Origin: Carbonactinospora thermoautotrophica
GTDB lineage: Bacteria; Actinomycetota; Actinomycetes; Streptomycetales; Carbonactinosporaceae
Direction of reading: 5' to 3'
NCBI RefSeq assembly: GCF_001543895.1
Contig: NZ_JYIJ01000017.1
Location: 1-64,000, forward strand
Length of the DNA: 64,000 nt
In this document: positions 56,052-64,000 of the stretch, in pieces
Layout of the letters: each line of letters starts with the position of its first letter
How positions within the stretch are numbered: position 1 is the stretch's first letter
Notes under the pieces: model-generated
Seen by the model: only the letters and a program-made list of their open reading frames with translations
Databases searched by the model: none
Told to the model about the DNA's origin: nothing
Position numbers and translations under genes: made by a program

Positions 56052-56219
56052 ATGTCGAACTCGACGCAGCAGACGCAGGAGCGGACTACTGGCGTAGACA
56101 CAGCCATCACCCAGCAGCCGACCCCGCCGCCCGTCTCGATCCGCCTGGTCCCGGGCGGCACCCCGCTGCCGATGTGGACCCCGGCCAGGGTCCCCGCCCC
56201 ATGCGGAGGGGAGGGCTGA
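56052..56219 (+). CDS. Small hypothetical protein, first of a tiny-ORF string
   Basis: 55 residues (MSNSTQQTQERTTGVDTAIT at the start, then a Pro-rich end VSIRLVPGGTPLPMWTPARV). No family recognised. A GTG at 56019 would add 11 residues and has a better-placed AGGGG. Its stop overlaps the next start by one base (TGATG). Together with the next four ORFs it resembles accessory genes of actinomycete integrative elements. Confidence 0.5.
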   Translation: MSNSTQQTQERTTGVDTAITQQPTPPPVSIRLVPGGTPLPMWTPARVPAPCGGEG

Positions 56220-56470
56220 TGACCATTCCCCCGCGGCAGAGCCCCAACGGCCACGTCACCCACTTCCCGCCGGCCCCGCCCACGCTGGAGGAATACCTGC
56301 GGGGCATCCGCGCCGGCGCGCAGATCCAGAACCCGACCCTGGCCGACCTGATGACCTACAGGGAATGGACGAACCTGCTCGCCGGTCTGGTGGTGAGCCT
56401 GCTCGACACCCACCCCCAGATCCGGGCCAGCGTGGAGGCTCACGCCCGGCAGTGGGGGTGGCACGGATGA
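56219..56470 (+). CDS. Small hypothetical protein of the island
   Basis: 83 residues. MTIPPRQSPNGHVTHFPPAP, then PTLEEYLRGIRAGAQIQNPT and WTNLLAGLVVSLLDTHPQIR. The TLEEYLRG and TYREWTNL segments suggest a real helical protein. No family recognised. Starts in the stop of the previous ORF and its own stop overlaps the following tiny ORF (ATGA). Confidence 0.6.
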   Translation: MTIPPRQSPNGHVTHFPPAPPTLEEYLRGIRAGAQIQNPTLADLMTYREWTNLLAGLVVSLLDTHPQIRASVEAHARQWGWHG

Positions 56471-56517
56471 CCGGAATGCGCGCCGTGGTCGACCCCGCCT
56501 GTGCCACCTGCTCATGA
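56467..56517 (+). CDS. 16-residue ORF between coupled genes
   Basis: MTGMRAVVDPACATCS, with ATGA overlaps on both sides. Perhaps only a coupling peptide; it has a CxxC. Coding status is uncertain. Confidence 0.25.
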   Translation: MTGMRAVVDPACATCS

Positions 56518-56624
56518 GCACCGGCCAGGTGAACGGCAACCCGTGCGGCCCGTGCTCGCTGCCGCTGACCCCGAGCGAGATCGCGCTCCTGTACGGGACA
56601 CCCGATGCGTCGGCTCAGCCGTGA
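56514..56624 (+). CDS. 36-residue Cys-containing small protein
   Basis: MSTGQVNGNPCGPCSLPLTP, then SEIALLYGTPDASAQP. It has one CxxC. ATGA overlap with the preceding ORF and a 20-base overlap with the next. No family recognised. Confidence 0.35.
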   Translation: MSTGQVNGNPCGPCSLPLTPSEIALLYGTPDASAQP

Positions 56625-56712
56625 GACCGAGGTCACGCTGATCCCGCTGGTCGGCCTGGCCCTGCTCGCACTGCCCGGCCTCCTGTACGCGCTGGGCTGG
56701 CTGCCCCGCTAG
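56605..56712 (+). CDS. 35-residue single-pass membrane peptide
   Basis: A charged start (MRRLSRETE) and one hydrophobic segment (LIPLVGLALLALPGLLYALG), ending GWLPR. It is the last of the overlapping small ORFs, consistent with small membrane proteins of mobile elements. No family recognised. Confidence 0.4.
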   Translation: MRRLSRETEVTLIPLVGLALLALPGLLYALGWLPR

Positions 56713-56825
56713 ACCGCCTCCCCCTGGGCCGCCCCGACCCCCGCCGCCTCCCCAGGGCGGGGACGGCCCTCACTCGGCCCGGCCGGTACACCGTCCCCCG
56801 TGGTGCCCCGCCGGCCGGGCCTTTT

Positions 56826-56875
56826 CGTCGAGTGTGCGTGTCGTCACACGCGTGTGACGACACGCACACTCGACG
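56826..56875. repeat. 50-bp perfect palindrome
   Basis: The centre is at 56850/56851, with 25-base arms and no mismatch. The core arm CGAGTGTGCGTG is shared with the palindrome at 28947-28982. The remainder of the 723-base gap 56713-57435 is GC-rich and has no convincing gene; it includes a hairpin at about 57124-57153 and, near 57300-57390, a protein-like fragment (DVKIDEQRKALQAMDDLFED) without a clear start. Confidence 0.85.
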
Positions 56876-57395
56876 GGGGTGGCGACGCGGCCGGAGCCGA
56901 CGCCACCGAAGCCGGCGGGCCGTGCGGGCCCGGACTCCCGCGCCACCAACCCAACAACGCCCCCGCAACCCGGTGACCGAGAGAAACCGCCCGCACGGCC
57001 CGCCACCCAAACCCCGGCGTGCCCGCCCTACCCACAGACCGGTGCCCACGGGCACGCCGGCCCCCACACCAGGACCGGCGAGAAGACCAGACCCGCCCTC
57101 CCCAACCCCGCCCCGGACAAGAACCGCCCCCGTCTCCAACACGGAGCGGGGGCGGCCTCGCTGTCGCCCAAGGCGCCCGCTACCCGCTCAGCCGAACTTC
57201 CGATCACCCGCCGTCGCCGACCGGGAGGACCACGGCGACGGCACCATCACCACCGTCCACACCGCCCCGTGTCTGCGGCTCTCCGGGCCACAGCTCCATC
57301 ACGGCATCGACGTGAAGATCGACGAACAGCGAAAGGCGCTCCAAGCCATGGATGACCTGTTCGAGGACGGTCCGCTGCAGTGGTCAACTGCAGCA

Positions 57396-57428
57396 GAGGC
57401 CGGGTACCGCGTCGCGGTACCCGGCCTC
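57396..57428 (-). repeat. Hairpin downstream of tRNA-Lys
   Basis: A perfect 15-bp stem (57396-57410 with 57414-57428) and 3-base loop, 7 bases past the tRNA 3' end. It probably ends the tRNA transcript. It is a diverged twin of the hairpin at 38264-38296. Confidence 0.7.
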
Positions 57429-57435
57429 CGACCTG

Positions 57436-57511
<76 letters not shown>

Positions 57512-57608
57512 TGGCCAGCGGGAAAGATGTTAGCAGTGTCTGGCCCCGGGGCTGAAATCGGCGGCTCCGCGCTGTGGAAGGGCCTGGTGAGAGGATCGGG
57601 AGGGGATC

Positions 57609-58388
57609 TTGGAACTCGGACTGGCGGGTCGGAACGCGGTCGTCACCGGCGGCAGCCAAGGGCTGGGGCTGGCCATCGCGCGGCGGCTGGCGCGGGAGGG
57701 GTGCGGGCTGGCGATCTGCGCCAGGGGCGAGCAGCGGCTGCAGGAGGCGCGTGAGGAGTTGGAGCGGGCCGGCGTGAACGTGTACGCCGAGCCGGTGGAC
57801 GTGACCGCGCCGGAAGGGCTGGAGCGGTTCGTCGACAAGGCCGCGGCGGCGCTGGGCGGGCTGGACTTCCTCGTGGCGAACGCGGGCGGTGCGCGGGGCG
57901 GCGGCCTGTTGGAGTCCACCCAGGAGGAGTGGCGGGAGACGTACGAACTGAACGTGTTCCACGCCGTACGGCTGATTCGGGCCGGGGTGCCGCACCTGCG
58001 GCACCGGGGCGGCGGGGCCGCGGTGATCGTCTCCTCGATCTCCGGGTGGAAACCGGCGCCGCGGGCCCAGTACGGGTCGGCCAAGGCCGCGCAGATCTAT
58101 CTCGCGGCCAGCCTGGCCTGGGAGCTGGCCGAGGACGGGATCCGGGTGAACGCGGTGAGCCCGGGGAGCCTGCTCGTGCCCGGCGGCGGCTGGGAGCGGC
58201 TCCGGCGGGCCGACCCGGCGGCGTACGAGCGGTTCGCGAGCCAGGAGTTCCCGGCTGGGCGGCTCGGCGCCCCGGAGGACGTGGCGAACGTGGTGGCGTT
58301 CCTCCTGTCGGAGGAGGCGCGCTGGGTGAACGGCGCCAACATCCCGGTGGACGGCGGCCAGGGCAGCCCGAGCGCCTTCGGGTACTGA
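57609..58388 (+). CDS. Short-chain dehydrogenase/reductase
   Basis: 259 residues. NAVVTGGSQGLGLAIARRLA is the cofactor-binding TGxxxGxG; DFLVANAGGARG is the NAG motif; the catalytic Ser and YxxxK are in VIVSSISGW and QYGSAKAAQ. The C-terminus (WVNGANIPVDGGQ) is standard. The substrate is unknown. The TTG at 57609, with GGGAGGGG just before it, gives the normal N-terminus and no better start is seen. It is divergent from tRNA-Lys. Confidence 0.92.
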   Translation: MELGLAGRNAVVTGGSQGLGLAIARRLAREGCGLAICARGEQRLQEAREELERAGVNVYAEPVDVTAPEGLERFVDKAAAALGGLDFLVANAGGARGGGLLESTQEEWRETYELNVFHAVRLIRAGVPHLRHRGGGAAVIVSSISGWKPAPRAQYGSAKAAQIYLAASLAWELAEDGIRVNAVSPGSLLVPGGGWERLRRADPAAYERFASQEFPAGRLGAPEDVANVVAFLLSEEARWVNGANIPVDGGQGSPSAFGY

Positions 58389-58468
58389 GGCCGGGTACTG
58401 CGGCCGGGCCTCGGGGCGAAGACGCGGATCGGGCCGCTGACCCGCGGGTCAGCGGCCCGATCCAGCAG

Positions 58469-58542
58469 GGTGAGCGAAGGGACTTGAACCCTCGACACCT
58501 GGGACCACAACCCAGTGCTCTGCCAACTGAGCTACGCCCACC
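58469..58542 (-). tRNA. tRNA-His (anticodon GTG)
   Basis: Acceptor arms GTGGGCG and CGCTCAC pair with one G-U; the anticodon loop contains GTG in TTGTGGT; the T-loop reads GTTCAAGTC. The extra 5' G typical of tRNA-His is encoded at 58542 and faces the discriminator C at 58469. CCA is not encoded. Confidence 0.95.
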
Positions 58543-58608
58543 AATAGCCACGTGAAGTGTTTCACGCGGCGGATCCAGTGTACCGGGTTCGGGTGGGTGC
58601 TCGCGCAC

Positions 58609-59235
58609 TCAGGACCGCAGGTCGGTCTCCTCCCCGAACACCGGCAGCACGTACTTGGCCGCGATGGCCCGCGCGGCCTCGGTGTCCGGGCCGGGTGGCG
58701 GCACGAAGATGGCCTCCCGGTAGTACTTGAGTTCCTGGATCGACTCCCGGATGTCCATCAGGGCGCGGTGGTTGCCGGCTTTCTGCGGCGAGTTGAAGTA
58801 CACCCGCGGGTACCACCGGCGTGCCAGCTCCTTGATCGAGGAGACGTCGACGATCCGGTAGTGCAGGTGACCTTCGAGCTTGGGCATGTCCCGGGCGAGG
58901 AAGCCCCGGTCGGTGGCGACCGAGTTGCCGCACAGCGGCGCTTTCCTCGGCTCCGGGACATGCTCCGTCACGTAGTCCAGGATCAGCTCCTCGGCCTCGC
59001 CGAGGGTGATCCCGCCGTCGAGCGCGGCGAGCAGACCGGACGTGGTGTGCATCTCGCGGACCACGGGAGCCATCTGGTCGAGAGCCTGCTGCGGAGGTTT
59101 GATGACGACGTCCACCCCGTCGCCCAAGATGTTCAGCTCCGAGTCGGTGACCAGGGCCGCGACCTCGATCAGGGCGTCGTGCCGCAGATCGAGGCCCGTC
59201 ATCTCGCAGTCGATCCACACCATCCGGTCGTTCAT
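58609..59235 (-). CDS. orn: Oligoribonuclease
   Basis: 208 residues. The DEDDh exonuclease motifs are complete: [20 protein letters not shown] (D9, E11), [19 protein letters not shown], and [18 protein letters not shown] (the catalytic His and last Asp). Orn degrades 2-5 nt RNA and pGpG, so it also ends c-di-GMP signalling, important for actinomycete development. It starts 4 bases after the adpA-like stop; the same adpA-ornA order is known in Streptomyces. No terminator found before tRNA-His. Confidence 0.97.
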   Translation of the reverse strand: MNDRMVWIDCEMTGLDLRHDALIEVAALVTDSELNILGDGVDVVIKPPQQALDQMAPVVREMHTTSGLLAALDGGITLGEAEELILDYVTEHVPEPRKAPLCGNSVATDRGFLARDMPKLEGHLHYRIVDVSSIKELARRWYPRVYFNSPQKAGNHRALMDIRESIQELKYYREAIFVPPPGPDTEAARAIAAKYVLPVFGEETDLRS

Positions 59236-59239
59236 GCGG

Positions 59240-60301
59240 CTACCCTACGGCTCTCGCGGACCCGTTGTTGCGCTGGCGCGGGATGCCACGGACGTGGAAG
59301 CTCTCCCGGTACGCCGCCGGAGACGTGCCCAGAAGCCGCCGGAAGTGGGGGCGCAGGCTCACCGAGGAGCTGAACCCGCACTGCCGGGCGATCTGGTCGA
59401 CCGGTAGGTCGGTGGTCTCCAGCAGGCGCTGCGCGTGCAGCACCCGCTGTGTCAACAACCACTGGAGCGGAGCGCTTCCGGTGAGGGCCCGGAACCTGCG
59501 GTCGAAGGTACGCCGGCTCATGTATGCGCGGCGGGCCAGCGTGTCGATGTCGATGCCTTCGTCCAGGTGCTCCAGTGCCCACGCCATGACCTCGGCCAGC
59601 GGGTCGCCGTCGGGCGACTTGGGCAAGGGGTGGTCGATGTACGGCGCCTGGCCGCCGGTGCGGTGCGGCGGCACCACGAGCCGGCGCGCGACCTGGTTGG
59701 CCGCCTCCGAGCCGTGGTCGAGCCGGATGATGTGCAGGCACAGATCTATGCCCGCCGCGCTTCCGCCGGCGGTCAGGATGTCCCCGTCGTCCACGTACAA
59801 CGCGCGCGCGTCGACGCGGACGGACGGGTAGCGCTTGGCCAGCGCCTGCGCGTACATCCAGTGCGTGGTCGCCGGCCTGTTGTCCAGCAGGCCCGCGGCG
59901 GCCAGCACGAACGCGCCCGTGCACAGGCTCACGATTCGGGCGCCCTCCCGGTGCGCCCGACGCAGGGCCTGCAGCGCCGGCTCGGGCGGCGTCTCCGCCA
60001 CCGAGCGCCACGTCGGGACGACGATCGTGCCGGCCCGGTCCAGCCCTTCCAGGCCGTACGGGGTGGACAGGCCGATTCCTGCAGATGTGGTGAGTGCTCC
60101 TTCCTCACCGGCGCATACCAGTACCCGGTATGCCGGTGTGCGCAGCTCGGTCCGTTGCGCGCCGAACACCGTGATGGGAATCGAACTCTCGAACAGCGCT
60201 CCCTTGTCGAAGAGCAGCACCGCTACGGTGTCGCGGCGACGCCGCGGGGAGAGCGGTCGCGCTGGCACTTTTCCGTCGTATTGGCGGAGTTTCGTCGCCA
60301 A
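59240..60301 (-). CDS. adpA: AdpA-like AraC/GlxA-family developmental regulator
   Basis: 353 residues. The N-terminal DJ-1/PfpI-like domain ([40 protein letters not shown] and [20 protein letters not shown]) is followed by an AraC helix-turn-helix pair ([20 protein letters not shown], then [20 protein letters not shown]). These closely resemble Streptomyces AdpA, the A-factor-dependent master regulator. The gene order with orn supports orthology. The start is TTG at 60301, with GGAGGAG upstream. I saw no TTA codon, unlike Streptomyces adpA, where one makes translation bldA-dependent. The AT-richer leader (60302-60434) probably holds its promoter. Confidence 0.85.
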   Translation of the reverse strand: MATKLRQYDGKVPARPLSPRRRRDTVAVLLFDKGALFESSIPITVFGAQRTELRTPAYRVLVCAGEEGALTTSAGIGLSTPYGLEGLDRAGTIVVPTWRSVAETPPEPALQALRRAHREGARIVSLCTGAFVLAAAGLLDNRPATTHWMYAQALAKRYPSVRVDARALYVDDGDILTAGGSAAGIDLCLHIIRLDHGSEAANQVARRLVVPPHRTGGQAPYIDHPLPKSPDGDPLAEVMAWALEHLDEGIDIDTLARRAYMSRRTFDRRFRALTGSAPLQWLLTQRVLHAQRLLETTDLPVDQIARQCGFSSSVSLRPHFRRLLGTSPAAYRESFHVRGIPRQRNNGSARAVG

Positions 60302-60434
60302 GGCTCCTCCCGGCCACTCATGACTAGCGGCGTCCCTGTACCCCTACACGTAGTGATGTGCCATTTGCGTTGCCTTTCCGTAGCCCTGATCCACCAGATT
60401 CGTGCACTAGGCCCGACAAATCGGAATTAATCAC

Positions 60435-60704
60435 CTACCCAACGCCGTCGCCCTCGTGGATGTCCGACAACTTCGCCCCCCAGACGCGGAGCGCCACGTA
60501 CGCGGCCAGCACGATGACGGCGAGCCCGCCGGCCGCGAAGGCGGCGACCTCGACCTCCTTGCCGGTCGCGAGCAGCACGCCGGGGACGAGCAGGCACCCG
60601 AAGATCCCCCACAGCGCGGCCTCCGCCGCCGAGGGCACGACAGGCCGCGGCGCGGCGGGCATCCGGGCGGGCGGCGCGAGGGGCGTCCCGGGGCCGGGAA
60701 ACAC
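60435..60704 (-). CDS. Small two-helix membrane protein
   Basis: 89 residues. Two hydrophobic segments, AALWGIFGCLLVPGVLLATG and VAAFAAGGLAVIVLAAYVAL, with a short loop; the C-terminus is WGAKLSDIHEGDG. No family recognised. The GTG at 60704 is preceded by a purine-rich stretch. The 287 bases up to the next gene (60705-60991) hold the divergent promoters, a small G/C hairpin and no ORF. Confidence 0.6.
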   Translation of the reverse strand: MFPGPGTPLAPPARMPAAPRPVVPSAAEAALWGIFGCLLVPGVLLATGKEVEVAAFAAGGLAVIVLAAYVALRVWGAKLSDIHEGDGVG

Positions 60705-60991
60705 CTCGGTGCGCCGCGGCTGTGGTATGCGCGAAGGCCGCCGCGGGGCGTGTCGGTGACCCGATTCGTGCCTACCCAGAGTCGACCTCGCTCAGAGGTG
60801 CGGGGATGCCCCCGCAGGGATCCGTGATCCACGGCCCGGACGTACCCGGACCGACCGAGGCCAGCTTAGATCGAATAGCGCCCTCGGCGGGCGAAAAGTA
60901 CCCAACAGGGAATATCAACAGGGAATACGCCACCCGCCGGTCACCGGCCTCCCGGTAAGGTCATACGCCGCACCGGGAGGGACGGAGACGT

Positions 60992-62509
60992 ATGCGGGTG
61001 TGGAGGGCGGGCGCGCTCATCATCGCGCTCGTGTCGCTGACGGCCGCCTGCGCGCGGACGCCGAACCAGACCACGGGCGGTGGTTCTCCGGCGGTCCGCC
61101 CGCCGGCCAAGGGCCAGGCCACGGTGGTCGCCGAGAACCAGCGGGGCGGGGACCAGAGCTGGCGGATCGCGGACACCGGCCCAGAGCACGCCATCGAGGG
61201 GTACGCCGACCGGGTCAGCGTGCTGCCGGGGGAGTCGTTCCGCCTCTACGTGAACACCACCGCGAGGAGCTTCCACGTGGTCGCGTACCGGGTGGGGTAC
61301 TACGGGAACGCCCAGGCCCGCCGGGTCTGGGCCTCCCCCGAGGTGCCCGGCCGCCGCCAGCCAGCCCCGGTCGTGGTGCCCGGCGTCAACATGGTCACCA
61401 CCCGCTGGGCTCCCACGCTGACCGTGCCCACCCGCGGCTGGCCGGAGGGCAGCTACCTGCTCAAGCTGGTCTCCGCGGCCGGGTACGAGCGGTACGTGCC
61501 GATCACGGTCCGCTCCCGGGACACCCGCGGCAAGGTGGTGATCATGAACGCCGTCACCACCTGGCAGGCGTACAACTCCTGGGGCGGCTACAGCCTGTAC
61601 CACGGGCCGAAGGGCTTCGCCGACCGCTCCCGCAAGGTCAGCTTCGACCGGCCGTACGACGCCACGGGCGCGAGCAAGTTCCTCACCTACGAACAGCCGC
61701 TCATCGTCCAAGCCGAGAAGCTCGGCATCCCCCTGGCGTACATCACGAACCTCGAGCTGGCCGCCGACCCGCACATCCTGGACGGCGCCCGCGCGCTGCT
61801 CTCCCCCGGCCACGACGAGTACTGGTCGACCGCGATGCGGGCCCACGCGACCCGGGCGCGCGACTCCGGGACGAACATCGCGTTCCTGGGCGCCAACGCG
61901 GTCAACCGGCACATCCGGTTCGAGGCGTCGCCGCTCGGCGCGCAGCGGGTGATCGTCTGCTACAAGTCCGCGACCGAGGACCCGATGTACTCGCGCGACC
62001 GGGCGGAGACCACGCAGGACTGGCGGCTGCCGCCGAACCCGCGCCCCGAAAGCGTGCTCACCGGCGTCTTCTACGAGTGCAACCCGGTGCACGCCGACTA
62101 CGTGGTGGCCGACCCGGACGCCTGGATGTTCCGGGGAACCGGCGTGCGCCGGGGGACCCGCCTCAAGGGCCTGGTCGCGATCGAGTACGACCGGGTCAAC
62201 CTGGACGTGCCCACCCCCCGGCCGATCCAGATCGTCGCGCACTCCCCGGTCACCTGCCAGGGCCGGCGCAGCCACGCGGACTCGGCGTACTACACGGTCC
62301 GGTCCGGGGCGGGGGTGTTCGCGGTCGGGACCATGGACTGGGTGTGCGCGCTCGGGTCCGGCTGCGGGAGGTACGTGGACCAGCGCTCCCGCGAGTTCGC
62401 CCGCCAGGTGACGCGCAACGTCCTGGAGGTCTTCGCCGCGGGCCCGGCCGGCCGCGTCCACCCGGCGCGCGACAACGTCGCCCGCATCCTCTCCGCGGGC
62501 TCCCGGTGA
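60992..62509 (+). CDS. Secreted lipoprotein with N,N-dimethylformamidase beta-subunit-like domain
   Basis: 505 residues. A lipoprotein signal is clear: basic MRVWR, hydrophobic AGALIIALVSLTA, lipobox LTAAC. The N-terminal part is beta-rich; from ~175 the DMFase-large-subunit-like domain (VVIMNAVTTWQAYNSWGGYS, ALLSPGHDEYWSTAMRAHAT and NIAFLGANAVNRHIRFE) shows its conserved GHDEYW and Asn/His residues. Related domains are found in secreted actinomycete proteins of unknown substrate, so amidase activity is only a guess. The ATG at 60992 follows GGGAGGGACGGAG. Confidence 0.85.
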   Translation: MRVWRAGALIIALVSLTAACARTPNQTTGGGSPAVRPPAKGQATVVAENQRGGDQSWRIADTGPEHAIEGYADRVSVLPGESFRLYVNTTARSFHVVAYRVGYYGNAQARRVWASPEVPGRRQPAPVVVPGVNMVTTRWAPTLTVPTRGWPEGSYLLKLVSAAGYERYVPITVRSRDTRGKVVIMNAVTTWQAYNSWGGYSLYHGPKGFADRSRKVSFDRPYDATGASKFLTYEQPLIVQAEKLGIPLAYITNLELAADPHILDGARALLSPGHDEYWSTAMRAHATRARDSGTNIAFLGANAVNRHIRFEASPLGAQRVIVCYKSATEDPMYSRDRAETTQDWRLPPNPRPESVLTGVFYECNPVHADYVVADPDAWMFRGTGVRRGTRLKGLVAIEYDRVNLDVPTPRPIQIVAHSPVTCQGRRSHADSAYYTVRSGAGVFAVGTMDWVCALGSGCGRYVDQRSREFARQVTRNVLEVFAAGPAGRVHPARDNVARILSAGSR

Positions 62510-62598
62510 ACGCCCGCGGCTCGCCTCGCGGCGCCGCGCCGAGTAGATCCGGGCTTCTTCGGGCATGCCTTCCTGTGCGGACCAGGGAAGGAACCGCC

Positions 62599-62841
62599 AT
62601 GAAGGACGCCGACATCATCCAGCAGGTCAGCCAACTGGCCGACGAGGAACGCGAGCTGCGGGAACGCCACGTGGGCGAGGGCCTGTCACCGGAGGAACGC
62701 GAGCGCCTGGTCTTCCTGGAAGAGCAGCTCGACCAGTGCTGGGACCTGCTCCGCCAGCGCCGCGCCCGCGCCGCCGCCGGCCAGAACCCCGACGAGGCCA
62801 TCCCCCGCCCCGTGGCGGAGGTCGAGTCGTACGAGCAGTAG
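62599..62841 (+). CDS. DUF2630 family protein
   Basis: 80 residues. MKDADIIQQVSQLADEEREL, then FLEEQLDQCWDLLRQRRARA and NPDEAIPRPVAEVESY. This is the complete DUF2630 pattern, a short actinobacterial coiled-coil protein of unknown role. The ATG at 62599 has GGAAGGA upstream. It faces the glutamine-synthetase-family gene convergently. Confidence 0.9.
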   Translation: MKDADIIQQVSQLADEERELRERHVGEGLSPEERERLVFLEEQLDQCWDLLRQRRARAAAGQNPDEAIPRPVAEVESYEQ

Positions 62842-62885
62842 CGCCGCTCGCCGGCGGTGTCCGGCCACGCGGTGACCGGAGCCGG

Positions 62886-64000
62886 TCAGTACCTCCACCG
62901 CGTGGCGGCGGTGATCTCGTCGGGGGCAGCGCCGTCGAACAGGGCGATCTCCCCGCGGCGGACCGCGGTGAACGCCTGGAACAGCGGATCGCCCATGGCG
63001 TCCCGCAGGAACGCGCAGCGCTCCAGGTGTTCGAGCGCCTCGGGCAGGGAAGCGGGCAGCCGGCGGATGCCGCGGGCCAGCAGATCGGGCTCGGACAGCA
63101 GGGCCGGGTCGCCCGTCAGCTCGGGCGGGAGCCGCAGGCCGGCGTCGAGGCCGGCCAGGCCGGCGGCGATCACGGCGCCGACGACCAGGTACGGGTTGGC
63201 GCTGGCGTCGAAGCACTTGATCTCTGCGCTGGCCGTGCCGACGGAACTGGTCGCGCTGGTGACGAAGCGGAGGGCGGCCTCCCGGTTCTCCCGGCCCCAG
63301 CACTGGAAGGCGCCGGCCCAGTGGGAGGGGATGAGCCGTAGATAGGAGGCGACGCCGGGGGCGCCGACCGCGCAGAGGGCCGGCAGCGCGTCCAGGACGC
63401 CGGCGAGGAACGCCTCGCCCTCGCCCCGCATCCCGTATGGTCCGTCACCGCCGCCGCACAGGTTCTCCCCGTTGCGCCACAGCGACAGGTGCAGGTGGCC
63501 GCCGTTGCCCGCCTGGCCGGGGACCACGACCGGGGCGAACGACACGCGCAGGCCGAAGTGGCCGGCGACGGCGCGGATCGTCTGGCGGACCAGCACGACC
63601 GTGTCGGCGGCGGTGACCGGGTCGTCGTAGCCGGTGGAGATCGCCAGTTGACCGGGCGCGTACTCGGGGTGGATCTGCAGGACCTCCACCCCCTGGTCGG
63701 CGAACGCCTCGTACAGCTCGTCCAGGTAGTCGGACAGCTCCAGGACGCGGGTCATCCCGTACGCCGGGCCGGTGCAGGCCGGGACGGGCTCGCCGCCTGC
63801 GGTGTCCTCCCCGCAGAACTACTCGGTCTCGAACCCCACCTTGAGGGTGAGGCCGCGCTCGGCGGCCCGCTTCACCATGCGCCGGGCGAAGCCGCGCTGG
63901 CACGCCGCGTACGGCTCGCGCTCTTGCGTGTACCGGTCGACGGGCGCCCATGCCCAGCCGGGTTGGGCGGCCAGCTCGGTCAGCCGGTCGAGGTCCGGGA
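62886..64000 (-). pseudogene. Glutamine-synthetase-family gene, partial and interrupted by an amber codon
   Basis: The catalytic C-terminal part reads normally: VLQIHPEYAPGQLAIST, APVVVPGQAGNGGHLHLSLW, ASYLRLIPSHWAGAFQCWGR and NREAALRFVTS, as in the non-assimilatory GlnA-like (gamma-glutamylamine/polyamine) group. Upstream, the same frame continues with WAWAPVDRYTQEREPYAACQ and LTLKVGFETE, then TAG at 63821-63819, then FCGEDTAGGEPVPACTGPAY. Homology therefore spans the stop without a frame change. Either the gene is dead, the stop is a sequencing error, or a shorter protein starts at the ATG at 63755. The 5' end lies beyond the window. Confidence 0.8.

Noticed and set aside
57300-57390. Gene fragment reading DVKIDEQRKALQAMDDLFED.
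   Set aside because: Looks protein-like but has no credible start and runs into the tRNA hairpin; kept only as a note in the gap description.
60785-60830. Possible riboswitch in the leader of the DMFase-like lipoprotein.
   Set aside because: There is a small TGCGGGG/CCCCGCA hairpin, but I could not match any known aptamer core.

Overview
The window is very GC-rich. It uses GTG and TTG starts freely and packs genes head to tail with 4-base overlaps. It carries an adpA-orn gene pair, an order known from Streptomyces and relatives. Together these point to a filamentous actinomycete chromosome; I cannot name the species. Nothing was searched: product names come from motifs and family resemblance read by eye.

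Region 1 (9-28,300, all minus strand) is one compact operon of 19 genes for an extracellular-type contractile injection system (eCIS), a phage-tail-like needle. In transcription order: sheath, inner tube, zinc-finger baseplate protein, a proline-rich protein with an apparent frameshift, DUF4255 terminal protein, AAA+ ATPase, a small conserved protein, a 2048-residue DUF4157 (eCIS core) protein that is probably cargo, a HEAT-like putative immunity protein, tube-initiator-like protein, LysM-like connector, spike hub, gpV-like spike, PAAR-like tip, gp25-like wedge, two large J-type baseplate proteins, a tail-protein-I/beta-helix protein and a DUF6519 protein. A candidate promoter with a tandem 20-bp repeat lies upstream and a strong terminator closes the operon at 9-43.

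Region 2 (28.3-38.2 kb) is ordinary chromosome: DUF488 protein, secreted M14 carboxypeptidase, LysE exporter, FMN-binding protein, PAP2 phosphatase, and an SbcD/SbcC-like (YhaO/YhaN-like) pair whose ATPase carries an added C-terminal winged helix.

Region 3 (about 38.3-57.4 kb) looks like a genomic island inserted at the 3' end of a tRNA-Lys gene. The last 22 bases of the tRNA gene plus its downstream hairpin are duplicated at 38.3 kb. Inside are Tex, a FAD monooxygenase, a DJ-1/PfpI protein, a large LuxR-type (LAL) regulator, a CopZ-like chaperone, a copper P-type ATPase with an unusual C-terminal extension, a MacB-like ABC exporter, a tyrosine-recombinase remnant, a flavoprotein/XRE-regulator pair and a string of tiny overlapping ORFs. 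A repeated motif, GGCGAnnTCACCGGCGCGA, precedes the LAL/CopZ, copper-ATPase and ABC transcription units at a constant distance from candidate -10 boxes, which suggests one regulon.

Region 4 (57.4-64 kb) returns to core chromosome: tRNA-Lys, an SDR oxidoreductase, tRNA-His, orn, adpA, a small membrane protein, a DMFase-like lipoprotein, a DUF2630 protein, and a glutamine-synthetase-family gene interrupted by an in-frame amber codon and cut by the window edge.
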